Positions 16,148-24,723 are shown, counted from the stretch's first letter. The stretch: DNA of 28,733 bases from CBDUBU01 sp965365465 (GCA_965365465.1 CBDUBU010000012.1:1-28733), one strand, 5' to 3'. Numbers and translations are program-made. Notes: generated by a model from the letters alone, not told the origin.

Positions 16148-16978
16148 ATGGCTATCTCTGCACAGGATGTTAAACGTTTGCGAGACATCACCGGCATCGG
16201 CATGATGGACTGCAAAAAAGCGCTCGAAGAGACCAACGGAGACTTCGATGCTGCTATTGATTCGCTTCGCAAGAAGGGCCAAAAGGTAGCTGCGAAGCGT
16301 GCGGAGCGGGAAGCAAAGGAAGGACTTGTCGTGGCGGCTGTTGCGGAAGGCAACGATGCCGGCGTCCTTGCTGAGGTTAACTGTGAAACCGACTTTGTGG
16401 CCCGCAATGATGATTTCGGAAGCTTTGCAAGCGACGTAGCGATCATTGTCTTGCGGGAACGTCCGGAAGACCTTGCTGCGTTGAAGGCGCTGCCGTACAA
16501 AAACGGGCTGACGGTCGAGGATGCGATTACCGATCTCACCGGAAAAATCGGTGAGAAGATAGATGTGCGCAGGTTTGCCCTTCTCACCAGCAACGACGGT
16601 CAGATTACCTCGTACATTCATCCGGGTTCCCGGCTTGGTGTTCTTGTTGAAGTAAAGGGCAATGAGAATGTTCAGGAAACAGGGCGCGACGTTGCCATGC
16701 AGGTAGCGGCTTTGAACCCTGTTGCTGCTTTCCGCGAGGAAGTTCCGGAAGATGTCAAAGAGAAGGAGATGGAAATAGCCCGGGAGGCGGCGCGGAACGA
16801 AGGAAAGCCTGAGCAAATGCTGGATCGCATTGCGCAGGGCAAGCTGGAGCGCTTCTATAAGGACAATATTCTTGTGGAGCAGCCCTTTGTGAAGGATGCC
16901 TCGATCAGCGTGCGCGATATGCTGAAAGATGCGAAAGTCGAGGTGAAGCGTTTTATCAGGTTTGCGCTTGGGGACTGA
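16148..16978 (+). CDS. tsf: Elongation factor Ts
   Basis: A 276-residue guanine-nucleotide exchange factor for EF-Tu. It starts MAISAQDVKRLRDITGIG and continues with the MMDCKKALEE signature, the N-terminal UBA-like domain. The central motif ETDFVARND contacts EF-Tu. The length fits the family. The frame is open upstream to 16031, but those residues are not EF-Ts-like, so ATG 16148 is chosen. It follows rpsB by 160 nt, partly separated by a terminator-like hairpin, and ends before a stronger hairpin at 17096. Confidence 0.96.
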   Translation: MAISAQDVKRLRDITGIGMMDCKKALEETNGDFDAAIDSLRKKGQKVAAKRAEREAKEGLVVAAVAEGNDAGVLAEVNCETDFVARNDDFGSFASDVAIIVLRERPEDLAALKALPYKNGLTVEDAITDLTGKIGEKIDVRRFALLTSNDGQITSYIHPGSRLGVLVEVKGNENVQETGRDVAMQVAALNPVAAFREEVPEDVKEKEMEIAREAARNEGKPEQMLDRIAQGKLERFYKDNILVEQPFVKDASISVRDMLKDAKVEVKRFIRFALGD

Positions 16979-17095
16979 ACCGCTCTCGTTCCGGGACTTT
17001 TCAGATGAGGCCAACCGATTGCGTCCGGCAAAAGGACACAGGCCGTAGATATAAAAAAGTTGTACGTGCTCTTCTTACCGGAGACCGAATTTACG

Positions 17096-17136
17096 CAGGG
17101 GCATCTCTTTCCGGAGGCGCCCCTGTTCTGTGTTTT
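17096..17136 (+). terminator. Terminator after tsf
   Basis: CAGGGGC (17096-17102) and GCCCCTG (17119-17125) form a 7-bp outer stem with an inner CTC/GAG pairing, followed by a T-rich TTCTGTGTTTT. It lies in the 243-nt gap between tsf and pyrH and probably ends the rpsB-tsf transcript. Confidence 0.5.
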
Positions 17137-17221
17137 CCGGAAAGGTCGGCAGCCATTGAAAACAAGCTGCTTACACTTTAGCTTGCAGGATTCCTGTTAC
17201 ACCTTTTCGGGCATATAAATC

Positions 17222-17965
17222 ATGAGTGAGGTTTCGAGCCTTAACAACTTGTTTCGCTACCAGCGTGTCTTGCTGAAGTTGAGTGGGGAGGCGCTGATGG
17301 GGGATCAAGAATATGGCATTGACGAGAAGGTGCTCTCGGCCTATGCGGGCGAGGTAAAGCAGGCAGCGGAGCGCGGCATAGAGATCGCCATCGTGATCGG
17401 AGGGGGGAATATTTTTCGCGGCGTGTCCAACGCGAGTCGGGGAATGACACGCGCCCATGCTGACTACATGGGGATGCTGGCAACCATGATTAATGCAATG
17501 GCGTTGCAGGATGCGCTTGAGCATCAAGGGGTGCAGACCCGGTTGCTCTCCAGCATTAAGATGGAGCAGATCGCGGAGCCTTTTATTCGCAGGCGCGCTA
17601 TCCGTCACCTGGAAAAAGGACGTGTGGTGATATTCGGTGCCGGCACAGGCAACCCTTACTTTACCACAGATACGGCAGCCGCCTTGCGGGCGCTTGAGAT
17701 TGACGCGCAGGTTTTACTCAAGGGCACGCGCGTCAATGGAGTATTCAGCGCTGATCCGGAGAAAGATCCTACGGCAGCGCGATTCTCCGCAATACATGGC
17801 GCCGAGGTAATCGAGCGGAACCTGCGCGTCATGGACATGACGGCTTTTACCTTGTGCAAGGAATCGGGGCTTCCTATCATTGTGTTCAACATAAACGACT
17901 CCGGCAGCCTGATGCAGGTTCTCAAGGGAGAGCCGGTAGGCACCATTGTGCATTGGAATGACTAG
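17222..17965 (+). CDS. pyrH: UMP kinase
   Basis: A 247-residue amino-acid-kinase-fold enzyme that phosphorylates UMP to UDP. Visible motifs are RVLLKLSGEALMG (15-27) at the phosphate-binding N-terminus, VIGGGNIFRG (58-67), ADYMGMLATMINA (80-92) and FGAGTGNPYFTTD (138-150) for nucleotide binding. ATG 17222 gives the normal length. It is followed by frr after 106 nt, as in many bacteria, and lies downstream of the tsf terminator, so it probably has its own promoter; I saw only a weak candidate. Confidence 0.96.
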   Translation: MSEVSSLNNLFRYQRVLLKLSGEALMGDQEYGIDEKVLSAYAGEVKQAAERGIEIAIVIGGGNIFRGVSNASRGMTRAHADYMGMLATMINAMALQDALEHQGVQTRLLSSIKMEQIAEPFIRRRAIRHLEKGRVVIFGAGTGNPYFTTDTAAALRALEIDAQVLLKGTRVNGVFSADPEKDPTAARFSAIHGAEVIERNLRVMDMTAFTLCKESGLPIIVFNINDSGSLMQVLKGEPVGTIVHWND

Positions 17966-18058
17966 CGCGTGGCATGGGGCTGCTTGCCGATTCATGACAG
18001 ATAGGGAATAGCGCTTTTGTCATCGGACTTTGCCTGACAGGCGCGTTTTATTGACTTC

Positions 18059-18064
18059 GGAGGG
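18059..18064 (+). promoter_or_regulatory. Shine-Dalgarno site deciding the frr start
   Basis: GGAGGG lies 7 nt before ATG 18072. It supports this start over the longer in-frame reading from 18030. Confidence 0.65.
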
Positions 18065-18071
18065 TACTATC

Positions 18072-18641
18072 ATGCTAGACGAGAATATGCAGCTTCTTCT
18101 GGATGAAGCGCACAACCACATGGAGAAAACGGTGGAGCATCTGCGAACCGAAATGAACACCATCCGGGCCGGTCGTGCGACGCCAGCTATGCTTGACACA
18201 GTTCGCGTTGAGTTTTATGGCTCGGTGATGCCGCTGAACCAGATGGCTAGTGTGAATGCGCCCCAGGCTGACCTGATTGTGGTGCAACCCTGGGATCGCT
18301 CGGCAACCAGCGCCATCGAGCGGGCCATCATGGCAGCGAATCTGGGAATGAACCCTTCCAATGACGGGTCGTTGATTCGCATTCCTGTGCCTCCGCCCTC
18401 CGAAGAGCGGCGCAAGGAACTTGTCAAGACGGCTAAAGTGCGCGGCGAGGAAGCAAAGGTTGCGATCAGGAATGTCAGGAGAAACATCAAAGATCAGATC
18501 AAATCGGTGCAGCAGGAAGAAAAGCTGTCTGAAGACTTGCGGTATGAAGCCGAAGAAATGCTCCAGAAGCTCACGGATGAGTACATAGAACGAATCGATC
18601 ATCTGCTGGAGCACAAGGAAGCAGAGATCATGGAGGTGTAG
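18072..18641 (+). CDS. frr: Ribosome recycling factor
   Basis: A 189-residue protein that splits post-termination ribosomes together with EF-G. RRF landmarks are MEKTVEHLRTEMNTIRAGRATP near the N-terminus, YGSVMPLNQMASVN, the hinge region RIPVPPPSEERRKELVK, and the C-terminal coiled helix ending in HKEAEIMEV. The GGAGGG site fixes the start at 18072; the upstream in-frame extension from 18030 is not conserved-looking. It is downstream of pyrH in the usual order. Confidence 0.96.
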   Translation: MLDENMQLLLDEAHNHMEKTVEHLRTEMNTIRAGRATPAMLDTVRVEFYGSVMPLNQMASVNAPQADLIVVQPWDRSATSAIERAIMAANLGMNPSNDGSLIRIPVPPPSEERRKELVKTAKVRGEEAKVAIRNVRRNIKDQIKSVQQEEKLSEDLRYEAEEMLQKLTDEYIERIDHLLEHKEAEIMEV

Positions 18642-18729
18642 GGGGGCTTCTGGTTCACACAGTTTTTTCCGAAACTTGTTGTGCAATCAGGTATATTCAA
18701 GACTGCCTGTTTTTCAGGCATTATGGCAA

Positions 18730-18819
<90 letters not shown>

Positions 18820-18820
18820 G

Positions 18821-18849
18821 AGAGCCGAGCCTGTAGGCTCGGCTCTTTT
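18821..18849 (+). terminator. Terminator after tRNA-Ser
   Basis: AGAGCCGAGCC (18821-18831) and GGCTCGGCTCT (18836-18846) form a perfect 11-bp stem with a TGTA loop, ending in TTTT. It lies only 20 nt before the yicC ATG. Confidence 0.85.
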
Positions 18850-18868
18850 ATTAAGCACGGGAAACGGT

Positions 18869-19750
18869 ATGATTGAAAGCATGACAGGTTTTGGGCGTGG
18901 CGCCGCCCAGGTGAATGGCGTTACGGCTGTCGTAGAAATGAGATCGGTAAACAGCCGATTTACAGAGGTTTCCGTGCGGCTCCCCCGGATCCTGGCAGAG
19001 CGGGAGCAGGAAATGCAATCCCTCGTGAAGGGCGCGCTCGCTCGCGGCCGGATCTCTGTGCAAGTTCAGGTAGATCGCGTGACGGGCGAAACGCTTGCCG
19101 TTCAGGTTGATCCGCAGGCGGCGCGCTCCTATATGCAACTGCTGGAACAACTCAGAAGTGAAGCAGGAATTCTGGAGCCTGTGCGGCTGGAGCACTTGCT
19201 GGCATTTCCGGAGGTTTTTACCAACGTTGAAGACGACACCGTTGAGGATGACGCTGCGTGGGATGCTGTGCTGGCTGCCTTCGAGGAGGCCATCAACGGA
19301 ATGCGGGCCATGCGCCGTCAGGAAGGAGCCGCGCTTCAGAGGGATCTGGAAGACCGGATCAATGCCATTGAGGGCGATCTGGCAGCCGTTGAGGAGCGGG
19401 CGCCGGAGCGTGTGCAGCAAGGACGCGAACGGCTGCATGACCGTTTACAGGAAATGCTCGGCGACGAACGCATCAATCTGGAGCGACTGGAGTTTGAGAT
19501 CGCCGTCCTGGCCGACAGGCTGGATGTCACCGAGGAATGCGTGCGTCTCCGTTCGCACCTCGTTGTTTTCCGGGAAGCGCTCGCCTCGGATGAACCCGCC
19601 GGGAGAAAGCTGAATTTTCTGGTTCAGGAGATCAACAGGGAAGTGAATACGATCGGTTCCAAAGCAAATGACGCTGAGATGACACACCGGGCTGTGCAGA
19701 TGAAGGAGGAGCTTGAAAAAATACGCGAACAGATTCAGAATATTGAATGA
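18869..19750 (+). CDS. yicC: YicC/YloC family endoribonuclease
   Basis: A 293-residue protein of the YicC family, recently characterised members of which are endoribonucleases. It starts MIESMTGFGRGAA, the usual N-terminal signature, continues with VEMRSVNSRFTEVSVRLPR, and ends with the DUF1732 region (LNFLVQEINREVNTIGSKA) and a final helix. An upstream in-frame reading from 18773 would run through the tRNA and its terminator, so it is rejected. The stop overlaps the gmk start as ATGA, so the two are translationally coupled. Its 5' leader is at most about 20 nt after the tRNA terminator. Confidence 0.93.
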   Translation: MIESMTGFGRGAAQVNGVTAVVEMRSVNSRFTEVSVRLPRILAEREQEMQSLVKGALARGRISVQVQVDRVTGETLAVQVDPQAARSYMQLLEQLRSEAGILEPVRLEHLLAFPEVFTNVEDDTVEDDAAWDAVLAAFEEAINGMRAMRRQEGAALQRDLEDRINAIEGDLAAVEERAPERVQQGRERLHDRLQEMLGDERINLERLEFEIAVLADRLDVTEECVRLRSHLVVFREALASDEPAGRKLNFLVQEINREVNTIGSKANDAEMTHRAVQMKEELEKIREQIQNIE

Positions 19751-20325
19751 GCGCTGCCCAAACCGGAAAGCAGGTTGTTGTCATAACAGCCCCCAGTGGA
19801 GCGGGAAAAACTACTATCGCACACCGGGTGATGCAGCAAATTCCGGAACTTCGCTTTTCAGTGTCTGCCACGACGCGGCCTCCCAGAGACCATGAGCAGG
19901 AGGGACGCGATTATTATTTTGTGACGGGCGAGCAGTTCAAAAAGCTCGTTGAGGAAGAAGCGTTTCTCGAATACGAAGAAGTTTATCCGGGCCGCTACTA
20001 TGGAACGCTGCGTTCCGAGGTGGAACGTGTGCTGGCAGGAGCGCCGGTTCTGCTGGATGTAGACGTAAAAGGCGCCCTCAGCGTTAAACGTGTTTTCGGG
20101 CAGGCTGCCTGCACCATCTTTATCCGTCCGCCCGACCTGGATACGCTGGCGGAAAGGCTGCGCCGCCGCGCTACGGAAACCGAACACACCTTGCGACAAC
20201 GGCTGGATCGCGCTCGTTTGGAGATGAGTATGGCCAGTCAGTTTGATGCCGTTGTCGTAAACGATGATCTCGACCGCGCCGTGTCGGAAACATTGGGTGT
20301 TATCCATTCGTTTCTAGGCAGTTAA
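19747..20325 (+). CDS. gmk: Guanylate kinase
   Basis: A 192-residue kinase converting GMP to GDP. The P-loop APSGAGKTT is at 15-23. GMP-binding motifs FSVSATTRPPRDHEQEGRDYYFV and EYEEVYPGRYYGT are intact, as is LDVDVKGALSVK. It overlaps yicC by four bases (ATGA) and precedes rpoZ by 47 nt, the common yicC-gmk-rpoZ-coaBC order. Confidence 0.96.
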   Translation: MSAAQTGKQVVVITAPSGAGKTTIAHRVMQQIPELRFSVSATTRPPRDHEQEGRDYYFVTGEQFKKLVEEEAFLEYEEVYPGRYYGTLRSEVERVLAGAPVLLDVDVKGALSVKRVFGQAACTIFIRPPDLDTLAERLRRRATETEHTLRQRLDRARLEMSMASQFDAVVVNDDLDRAVSETLGVIHSFLGS

Positions 20326-20372
20326 GCGACAATCATACACGCTCTATAAATAACCTTCGGACCTGGTACTTC

Positions 20373-20669
20373 ATGGCTATCAGAACACTGGATGTACATG
20401 TGCTGGCTGAGCAGACGGGCAGCCTCTACGAGGCGGTAGCGATTCTTTCCAAGCGCGCCCGGCAAATAGCAGCCAATGCGAAGACCGAACTCGACACCAA
20501 GCTCTCCTACTTCGAGGGGTTCGGAACAGAGGTGGAGGACGTACACCTCAACGAAGAACAGGCGCGGGTCTCTGTTGAATATGAAAAGCGTCCGAAGCCT
20601 CCTGAAGTTGCAATAAATGAGATGTTTGCAGGAGAGATCTATTTCCGCAATCCGAACGAGGAAGAATAA
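20373..20669 (+). CDS. rpoZ: RNA polymerase omega subunit
   Basis: A 98-residue protein resembling the Bacteroidota-type omega subunit. It has LAEQTGSLYEAVAILSKRARQIA, an acidic middle, then KRPKPPEVAINEMFAGEIYFR at the C-terminus. Omega helps assemble and stabilise the beta-prime subunit. The call is supported by position between gmk and coaBC. A strong terminator-like hairpin follows 38 nt after the stop. Confidence 0.88.
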   Translation: MAIRTLDVHVLAEQTGSLYEAVAILSKRARQIAANAKTELDTKLSYFEGFGTEVEDVHLNEEQARVSVEYEKRPKPPEVAINEMFAGEIYFRNPNEEE

Positions 20670-20686
20670 CTCGTCATACAGCACAG

Positions 20687-20702
20687 CGCCGGCAGTCCGG
20701 CG
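20687..20702 (+). repeat. GC-rich hairpin after rpoZ
   Basis: CGCCGG (20687-20692) and CCGGCG (20697-20702) form a 6-bp stem with a CAGT loop. It stands directly before the terminator at 20708. Its distal arm could instead pair with a second CGCCGG just past that terminator, near 20735-20740. Confidence 0.45.
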
Positions 20703-20707
20703 GCAAT

Positions 20708-20730
20708 AATCCGGCTTGTCCGGATTTTTT
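20708..20730 (+). terminator. Terminator between rpoZ and coaBC
   Basis: AATCCGG (20708-20714) and CCGGATT (20720-20726) form a perfect 7-bp stem with a CTTGT loop, running into a T tract to 20730. It lies 35 nt before the chosen coaBC start. Confidence 0.75.
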
Positions 20731-20764
20731 GTTGGCGCCGGTTGTACTCACGCGCAACGTACTC

Positions 20765-22015
20765 ATGGAAGGAAAAAAGCTTCTGCTCGGTGTTACGGGG
20801 AGCATAGCGGCGTACAAATCAGCCGAACTGGTTCGCCTGTTAAAAAAGGCAGGAGCGGAAGTGCAGGTGCTGATGAGTCCGGATGCCGCGCAGTTCATCA
20901 CGCCCTTGACGCTGAGTACGCTCTCAGAGCGGGAGGTCCTGGTGGAGATATTTCCATCCGGGCAGTCGGAAGGAGGCTGGACCAAACATATCACCCTCGG
21001 GCTGTGGGCAGATCTGTACGTCATTGCCCCTGCGACGGCGCAGACCCTGGCCCGGCTGGCGCATGGGTTCAGCGATATGATGCTGACAGCTACCGCGCTT
21101 GCTGCCAGGTGTCCTTTGCTGCTATGTCCGGCTATGGATCATGATATGTTTGTTCACCCGGCCACGCAGGCTAACCTGGGGCGGCTCAGGTCCTTCGGAT
21201 ATGAGGTCATGGAGCCGGGCTACGGATCACTGGCAAGTGGTCTGGTCGGACTCGGTCGGTTGCCGGAGCCGGAGGAGATTTTCGCGCATATAAGCAACCG
21301 GCTGAAAGCAGATTCAAAAGGACAATCAGGCGATGCGAAACGGAAGCAGGCAACCTATGCGGGAAAGCATGTTCTCGTGACAGCCGGGCCTACGCAAGAG
21401 GCCATCGATCCGGTGCGTTTCCTCTCGAATCACTCCACCGGCATCATGGGGTTTGCGCTGGCGCAAGCAGCCCGCAATTATGCAGCCCGTGTAACACTTG
21501 TCAGCGGCCCTACAACGCTGGATACGCCGGCAGGGGTAGAACGGATAGACGTGGTCTCCGCACAGGATATGTATGCCGCCGTGCAGCAGTACAAAAGCGC
21601 AGACTTTGTCATTATGGCGGCTGCGGTGGCAGATTACACGCCGGCGGTCGTAGCGTCTTCCAAGATCAAGAAAACAGACCAACTCATGTCTCTGCAATTG
21701 CAGAAGACGCCGGATATACTCGCTACGCTTGGAAGGGAAAAGCGTCCGGGGCAGGTTCTCGTTGGGTTTGCGCTTGAAACAGACGATGCGCTTGACAATG
21801 CGCGTAAGAAGCTGGCGGCGAAGCATCTGGACTGGATCGTTTTGAACAATCCTCGGGAGCCGGGGGCCGGTTTTGGCGTGTTGACCAACCGGGTTACAAT
21901 GATTCGCTGCGATGGAGAAACCGTCGATCTTCCTCTTATGTCCAAGCAGGAAGTAGCCGAAGCAATTTTGATGACGGTGGCTCGCGATCTGGTTGAGGTT
22001 GAAGGAGTCTCATGA
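20765..22015 (+). CDS. coaBC: Bifunctional CoaBC: phosphopantothenoylcysteine decarboxylase / phosphopantothenate-cysteine ligase
   Basis: A 416-residue fusion for two steps of coenzyme A synthesis. The N-terminal flavin-dependent CoaC domain (1 to about 180) has GVTGSIAAYK, the catalytic histidine in GWTKHITLG (His75), APATAQT (88-94) and PAMDHDMF (122-129). The C-terminal CoaB domain (from about 199) has VTAGPTQEAIDPVRFLSNHSTG and ADYTPA...KIKK. ATG 20765 is chosen because the upstream frame from 20729 begins inside a terminator. The substrate-recognition loop reads GSLASGLVGLGR (154-165), with Ser158 where E. coli has the catalytic Cys158 by eye; this may be usual for the lineage. Confidence 0.94.
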   Translation: MEGKKLLLGVTGSIAAYKSAELVRLLKKAGAEVQVLMSPDAAQFITPLTLSTLSEREVLVEIFPSGQSEGGWTKHITLGLWADLYVIAPATAQTLARLAHGFSDMMLTATALAARCPLLLCPAMDHDMFVHPATQANLGRLRSFGYEVMEPGYGSLASGLVGLGRLPEPEEIFAHISNRLKADSKGQSGDAKRKQATYAGKHVLVTAGPTQEAIDPVRFLSNHSTGIMGFALAQAARNYAARVTLVSGPTTLDTPAGVERIDVVSAQDMYAAVQQYKSADFVIMAAAVADYTPAVVASSKIKKTDQLMSLQLQKTPDILATLGREKRPGQVLVGFALETDDALDNARKKLAAKHLDWIVLNNPREPGAGFGVLTNRVTMIRCDGETVDLPLMSKQEVAEAILMTVARDLVEVEGVS

Positions 22016-22019
22016 GAGA

Positions 22020-22053
22020 GCGCAGATGCTGCGCCGGTTCAGGAGGAGTTTTT
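22020..22053 (+). terminator. Weak hairpin after coaBC
   Basis: GCGCAG (22020-22025) and CTGCGC (22029-22034) form a perfect 6-bp stem with a 3-nt loop, five bases after the stop. A T run comes only about 14 nt later, so termination would be inefficient or the structure serves as a 3' stabiliser. Confidence 0.3.
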
Positions 22054-22191
22054 CAGGTGTACAGCGTCGCGAGAATTCCTTTACCGTTTGCTTGCAATTA
22101 TTCCAAAGTATACACAGCGTTAGCTTGAGTTCCGGCGCTTTCGCTGGTACCTTAAAAGTTTGAGACTGGCGTGCCAGGTGCAAATAACATC

Positions 22192-23055
22192 ATGTTGGAT
22201 ACGTTGCAAGCACTTCGGAGAGCTTTTGAACAGGAACGGGCGCTTGGCGGGTCCTGGTATATTGCTCTCCCGGAGGCCGCCGACGACGCGGTTGGCCCTG
22301 CCTTTGTAGCTGTTGCTCCGACTGCTACGGAGACAGATCAACCAGAAGACGCTGCAGCCGTGTCTATTTCGGAAACAGCAGTTATGGCTACAAAGGATCT
22401 GTTTGGAAACCCCGGCAAACCTAGCGAAGACCCTTCTCTTGCCCCTTCGAGGCGCATCAACGCGCTGATTCCGGAGGATTCACCGCTGCGCGAGATGTCT
22501 ACGCTGGAAGAGGTAACGGAGTACGTTCAGAATACCGTTTTCATTCCACTTGATGAGACGCGTATCCTCCCCGTCATGGGTGTGGGCAATCCTGACGCTA
22601 ATTTGATGATTATCGGTGAAGCTCCAGGAGCAGATGAAGATCGGATGGGAGAGCCGTTCGTAGGGCGCGCCGGACAATTGCTGAACAAAATTCTGGAAGC
22701 TATCCATTTTAGCAGGGAAGAAGTCTATATTACAAACATTCTAAAGAGCCGGCCTCCCGGAAACAGGGACCCGCTACCGGAAGAGATTGAGGCGCATATT
22801 CCAATACTGTATAAGCAGATCTCCCTGATCGATCCGAAGATTATTCTTTGTGTCGGGAAGACGGCGGGAAATGCTTTGTTGGGTCGGCGTTCGTCGCTTG
22901 GTTCGCTGCGCGATCATATCCATGATTTTTACGGAATTCCGCTGGTAGTGACGTATCACCCGGCAGCGCTGCTTCGCAACCCTCAGTGGAAGCGCCCGAC
23001 ATGGGAAGACGTAAAGTTGCTGCGCACGCGCTACGATCAGCTTGTGAAAGAATAA
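22192..23055 (+). CDS. Family-4-like uracil-DNA glycosylase lacking the Fe-S cysteines
   Basis: A 287-residue protein that should remove uracil from DNA. Catalytic motifs of the superfamily are intact: GEAPGADED (142-150), GEPFVGRAGQLL, and HPAALLRNP (256-264). The family-4 segments are clear (GVGNPDANLM, KSRPPGNRDPLPEEIEAHIP). All four [4Fe-4S] ligands expected in family 4 are missing: no CxxC before GVGNP, Ser186 instead of Cys before RPPGN, and His202 instead of Cys after PLPEEIEA. The only cysteine is Cys220. The N-terminal ~100 residues are a poorly conserved linker. ATG 22192 is preferred; a GTG at 22171 is possible. It sits between coaBC and dnaB. Confidence 0.85.
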   Translation: MLDTLQALRRAFEQERALGGSWYIALPEAADDAVGPAFVAVAPTATETDQPEDAAAVSISETAVMATKDLFGNPGKPSEDPSLAPSRRINALIPEDSPLREMSTLEEVTEYVQNTVFIPLDETRILPVMGVGNPDANLMIIGEAPGADEDRMGEPFVGRAGQLLNKILEAIHFSREEVYITNILKSRPPGNRDPLPEEIEAHIPILYKQISLIDPKIILCVGKTAGNALLGRRSSLGSLRDHIHDFYGIPLVVTYHPAALLRNPQWKRPTWEDVKLLRTRYDQLVKE

Positions 23056-23103
23056 CCTGTATTTTGCTTTTTATAAGCCACTTGGCCCTCACCAGTCTCT
23101 ACT

Positions 23104-24681
23104 ATGGCTGACCAGGAAGAGTTCAAGCCGCGACGCATCAGCATTGATGATGACGCACAGCGCTACCCCATCGAAAAGATGACGCGAGGGGGGCGGCGGC
23201 GACCGGCTGTAGTACACAATATTCATGAGCAGACAGGGCGCGTCCCACCGCAGGCCGTCGATGTCGAGCAGTCTGTGCTGGGCGCGATGCTTATCGAACG
23301 AGAAGCGATTCCGAGAGCGATTGAGATTCTGCGGGAAGACGTCTTTTACAACGCCAAGCATCAGAAAATCTACCTCGCCATCCTCAGTCTTTTCGAGCGT
23401 GGAAACCCGGTTGACTTGATAACGCTTACGGAGGAACTGAAGCGGCGTAGTGAGCTCGATGACATCGGTGGACCCTACTACCTCACCGAGTTGACCTCGA
23501 AGGTGGCTACGGCTGCAAACGTAGCGTATCACGCCCGGATCATTTCAGAGAAAGCGCTGCTGCGCCAGATGATCGAGACCATGACAAGTCTGATCGGCAA
23601 AGCGTATGATCCGAGCAGCGATGCTTTCGAACTTCTGGATACAGCGGAGTCTGACATTTTCCGCATCTCCGACATCGGTCTGCGGAAGCCGGCTGCCTCC
23701 ATGAATGAGGTGCTCAAGGATACGCTGGCGCGTCTGGAGGCCATTCACGGAAGAACTGGAGGCATTACCGGTATTCCGAGCGGGTTCTCACGTCTGGACG
23801 ACCTGACCGGCGGCTGGCAAAGGTCTGACCTCATCATCATTGCGGCAAGGCCGTCTATGGGTAAAACGGCTTTTTCGCTTGCCATGGCGCGCAACGCTGC
23901 GCTGCATCCGGAGCATCCAGCCGGCGTTGCCATCTTTTCTCTTGAAATGAGTTCACAGCAACTGGCGCAACGCCTGCTTACCTCAGAGGCAAGGGTGGAT
24001 GCACAGGCAGCGCGAACCGGTCGTATGCGGGATGAAGACTGGCCTCGGCTGGCGCGGGCTGCCGGTCGTCTTTCTGCAGCCCCTATCTTTATAGACGACA
24101 CGCCCAGTTTGAGCGTGCTGGAACTGCGGGCCAAGTGCCGTCGCCTGAAAGCCGAACACGATATCAGTCTGGTAATCGTGGATTATCTTCAGCTCATGCA
24201 CGGCACGACCAATTCCCGCAGCTCTAACCGGGAGCAGGAAATTGCGCAGATTTCGCGCTCCCTCAAGTCGCTTGCCAAAGAAATCGAGGTGCCGGTCATT
24301 GCGCTGTCGCAGTTGAGCCGCGCCGTAGAAACACGTGGAGGCGACAAGCGCCCGCAGCTTTCAGACCTTCGGGAAAGCGGAAGCATCGAGCAGGATGCCG
24401 ACGTTGTGGCCTTTATTTACCGCGCGGAACGGTATGGCATCACCGTGGATGAAAACGGCCAATCGACCGAGGGGCTTGCCGAGATTATTATCGGAAAACA
24501 GCGAAATGGCCCTATCGGAACGGTCAGTCTTGCGTTTGCGCACCAGCACGCCCGGTTTGAAAATCTCTCCTCCTACCACGCTGAAAGCGCCGGAGGGAAC
24601 TTTGAAGGGGATTCAGGAGATGGATTTGGTGGATCCCAACCACCGGCCTCTCCGTTTGGCGCCGAGCCGCCTCCCTTCTGA
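23104..24681 (+). CDS. dnaB: Replicative DNA helicase DnaB
   Basis: A 525-residue hexameric helicase that unwinds DNA at the replication fork. The N-terminal domain begins around PPQAVDVEQSVLGAMLI; residues 1-50 are a basic and charged extension. The RecA-like domain has Walker A AARPSMGKT (247-255), SLEMSSQQLAQRLL, DYLQLMHG as Walker B, and a late SDLRESGSIEQDAD. No intein interrupts it. The last ~30 residues are a Gly/Pro-rich tail. It follows the glycosylase by 48 nt, suggesting co-transcription, and converges on the transglycosylase gene 42 nt away. Confidence 0.96.
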   Translation: MADQEEFKPRRISIDDDAQRYPIEKMTRGGRRRPAVVHNIHEQTGRVPPQAVDVEQSVLGAMLIEREAIPRAIEILREDVFYNAKHQKIYLAILSLFERGNPVDLITLTEELKRRSELDDIGGPYYLTELTSKVATAANVAYHARIISEKALLRQMIETMTSLIGKAYDPSSDAFELLDTAESDIFRISDIGLRKPAASMNEVLKDTLARLEAIHGRTGGITGIPSGFSRLDDLTGGWQRSDLIIIAARPSMGKTAFSLAMARNAALHPEHPAGVAIFSLEMSSQQLAQRLLTSEARVDAQAARTGRMRDEDWPRLARAAGRLSAAPIFIDDTPSLSVLELRAKCRRLKAEHDISLVIVDYLQLMHGTTNSRSSNREQEIAQISRSLKSLAKEIEVPVIALSQLSRAVETRGGDKRPQLSDLRESGSIEQDADVVAFIYRAERYGITVDENGQSTEGLAEIIIGKQRNGPIGTVSLAFAHQHARFENLSSYHAESAGGNFEGDSGDGFGGSQPPASPFGAEPPPF

Positions 24682-24723
24682 TTCGATCAAGCCAGTTTCG
24701 GTGTTTCTGGAAGCGTTGCTTTT

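Noticed and set aside
15872..17014. Long open frame (380 codons) on the minus strand across tsf
   Set aside because: It is antisense to a clear elongation factor Ts and its translation shows no domain character.
23104..24681. Intein in dnaB
   Set aside because: The helicase motifs are contiguous and the length is normal for DnaB, so no intein is present.
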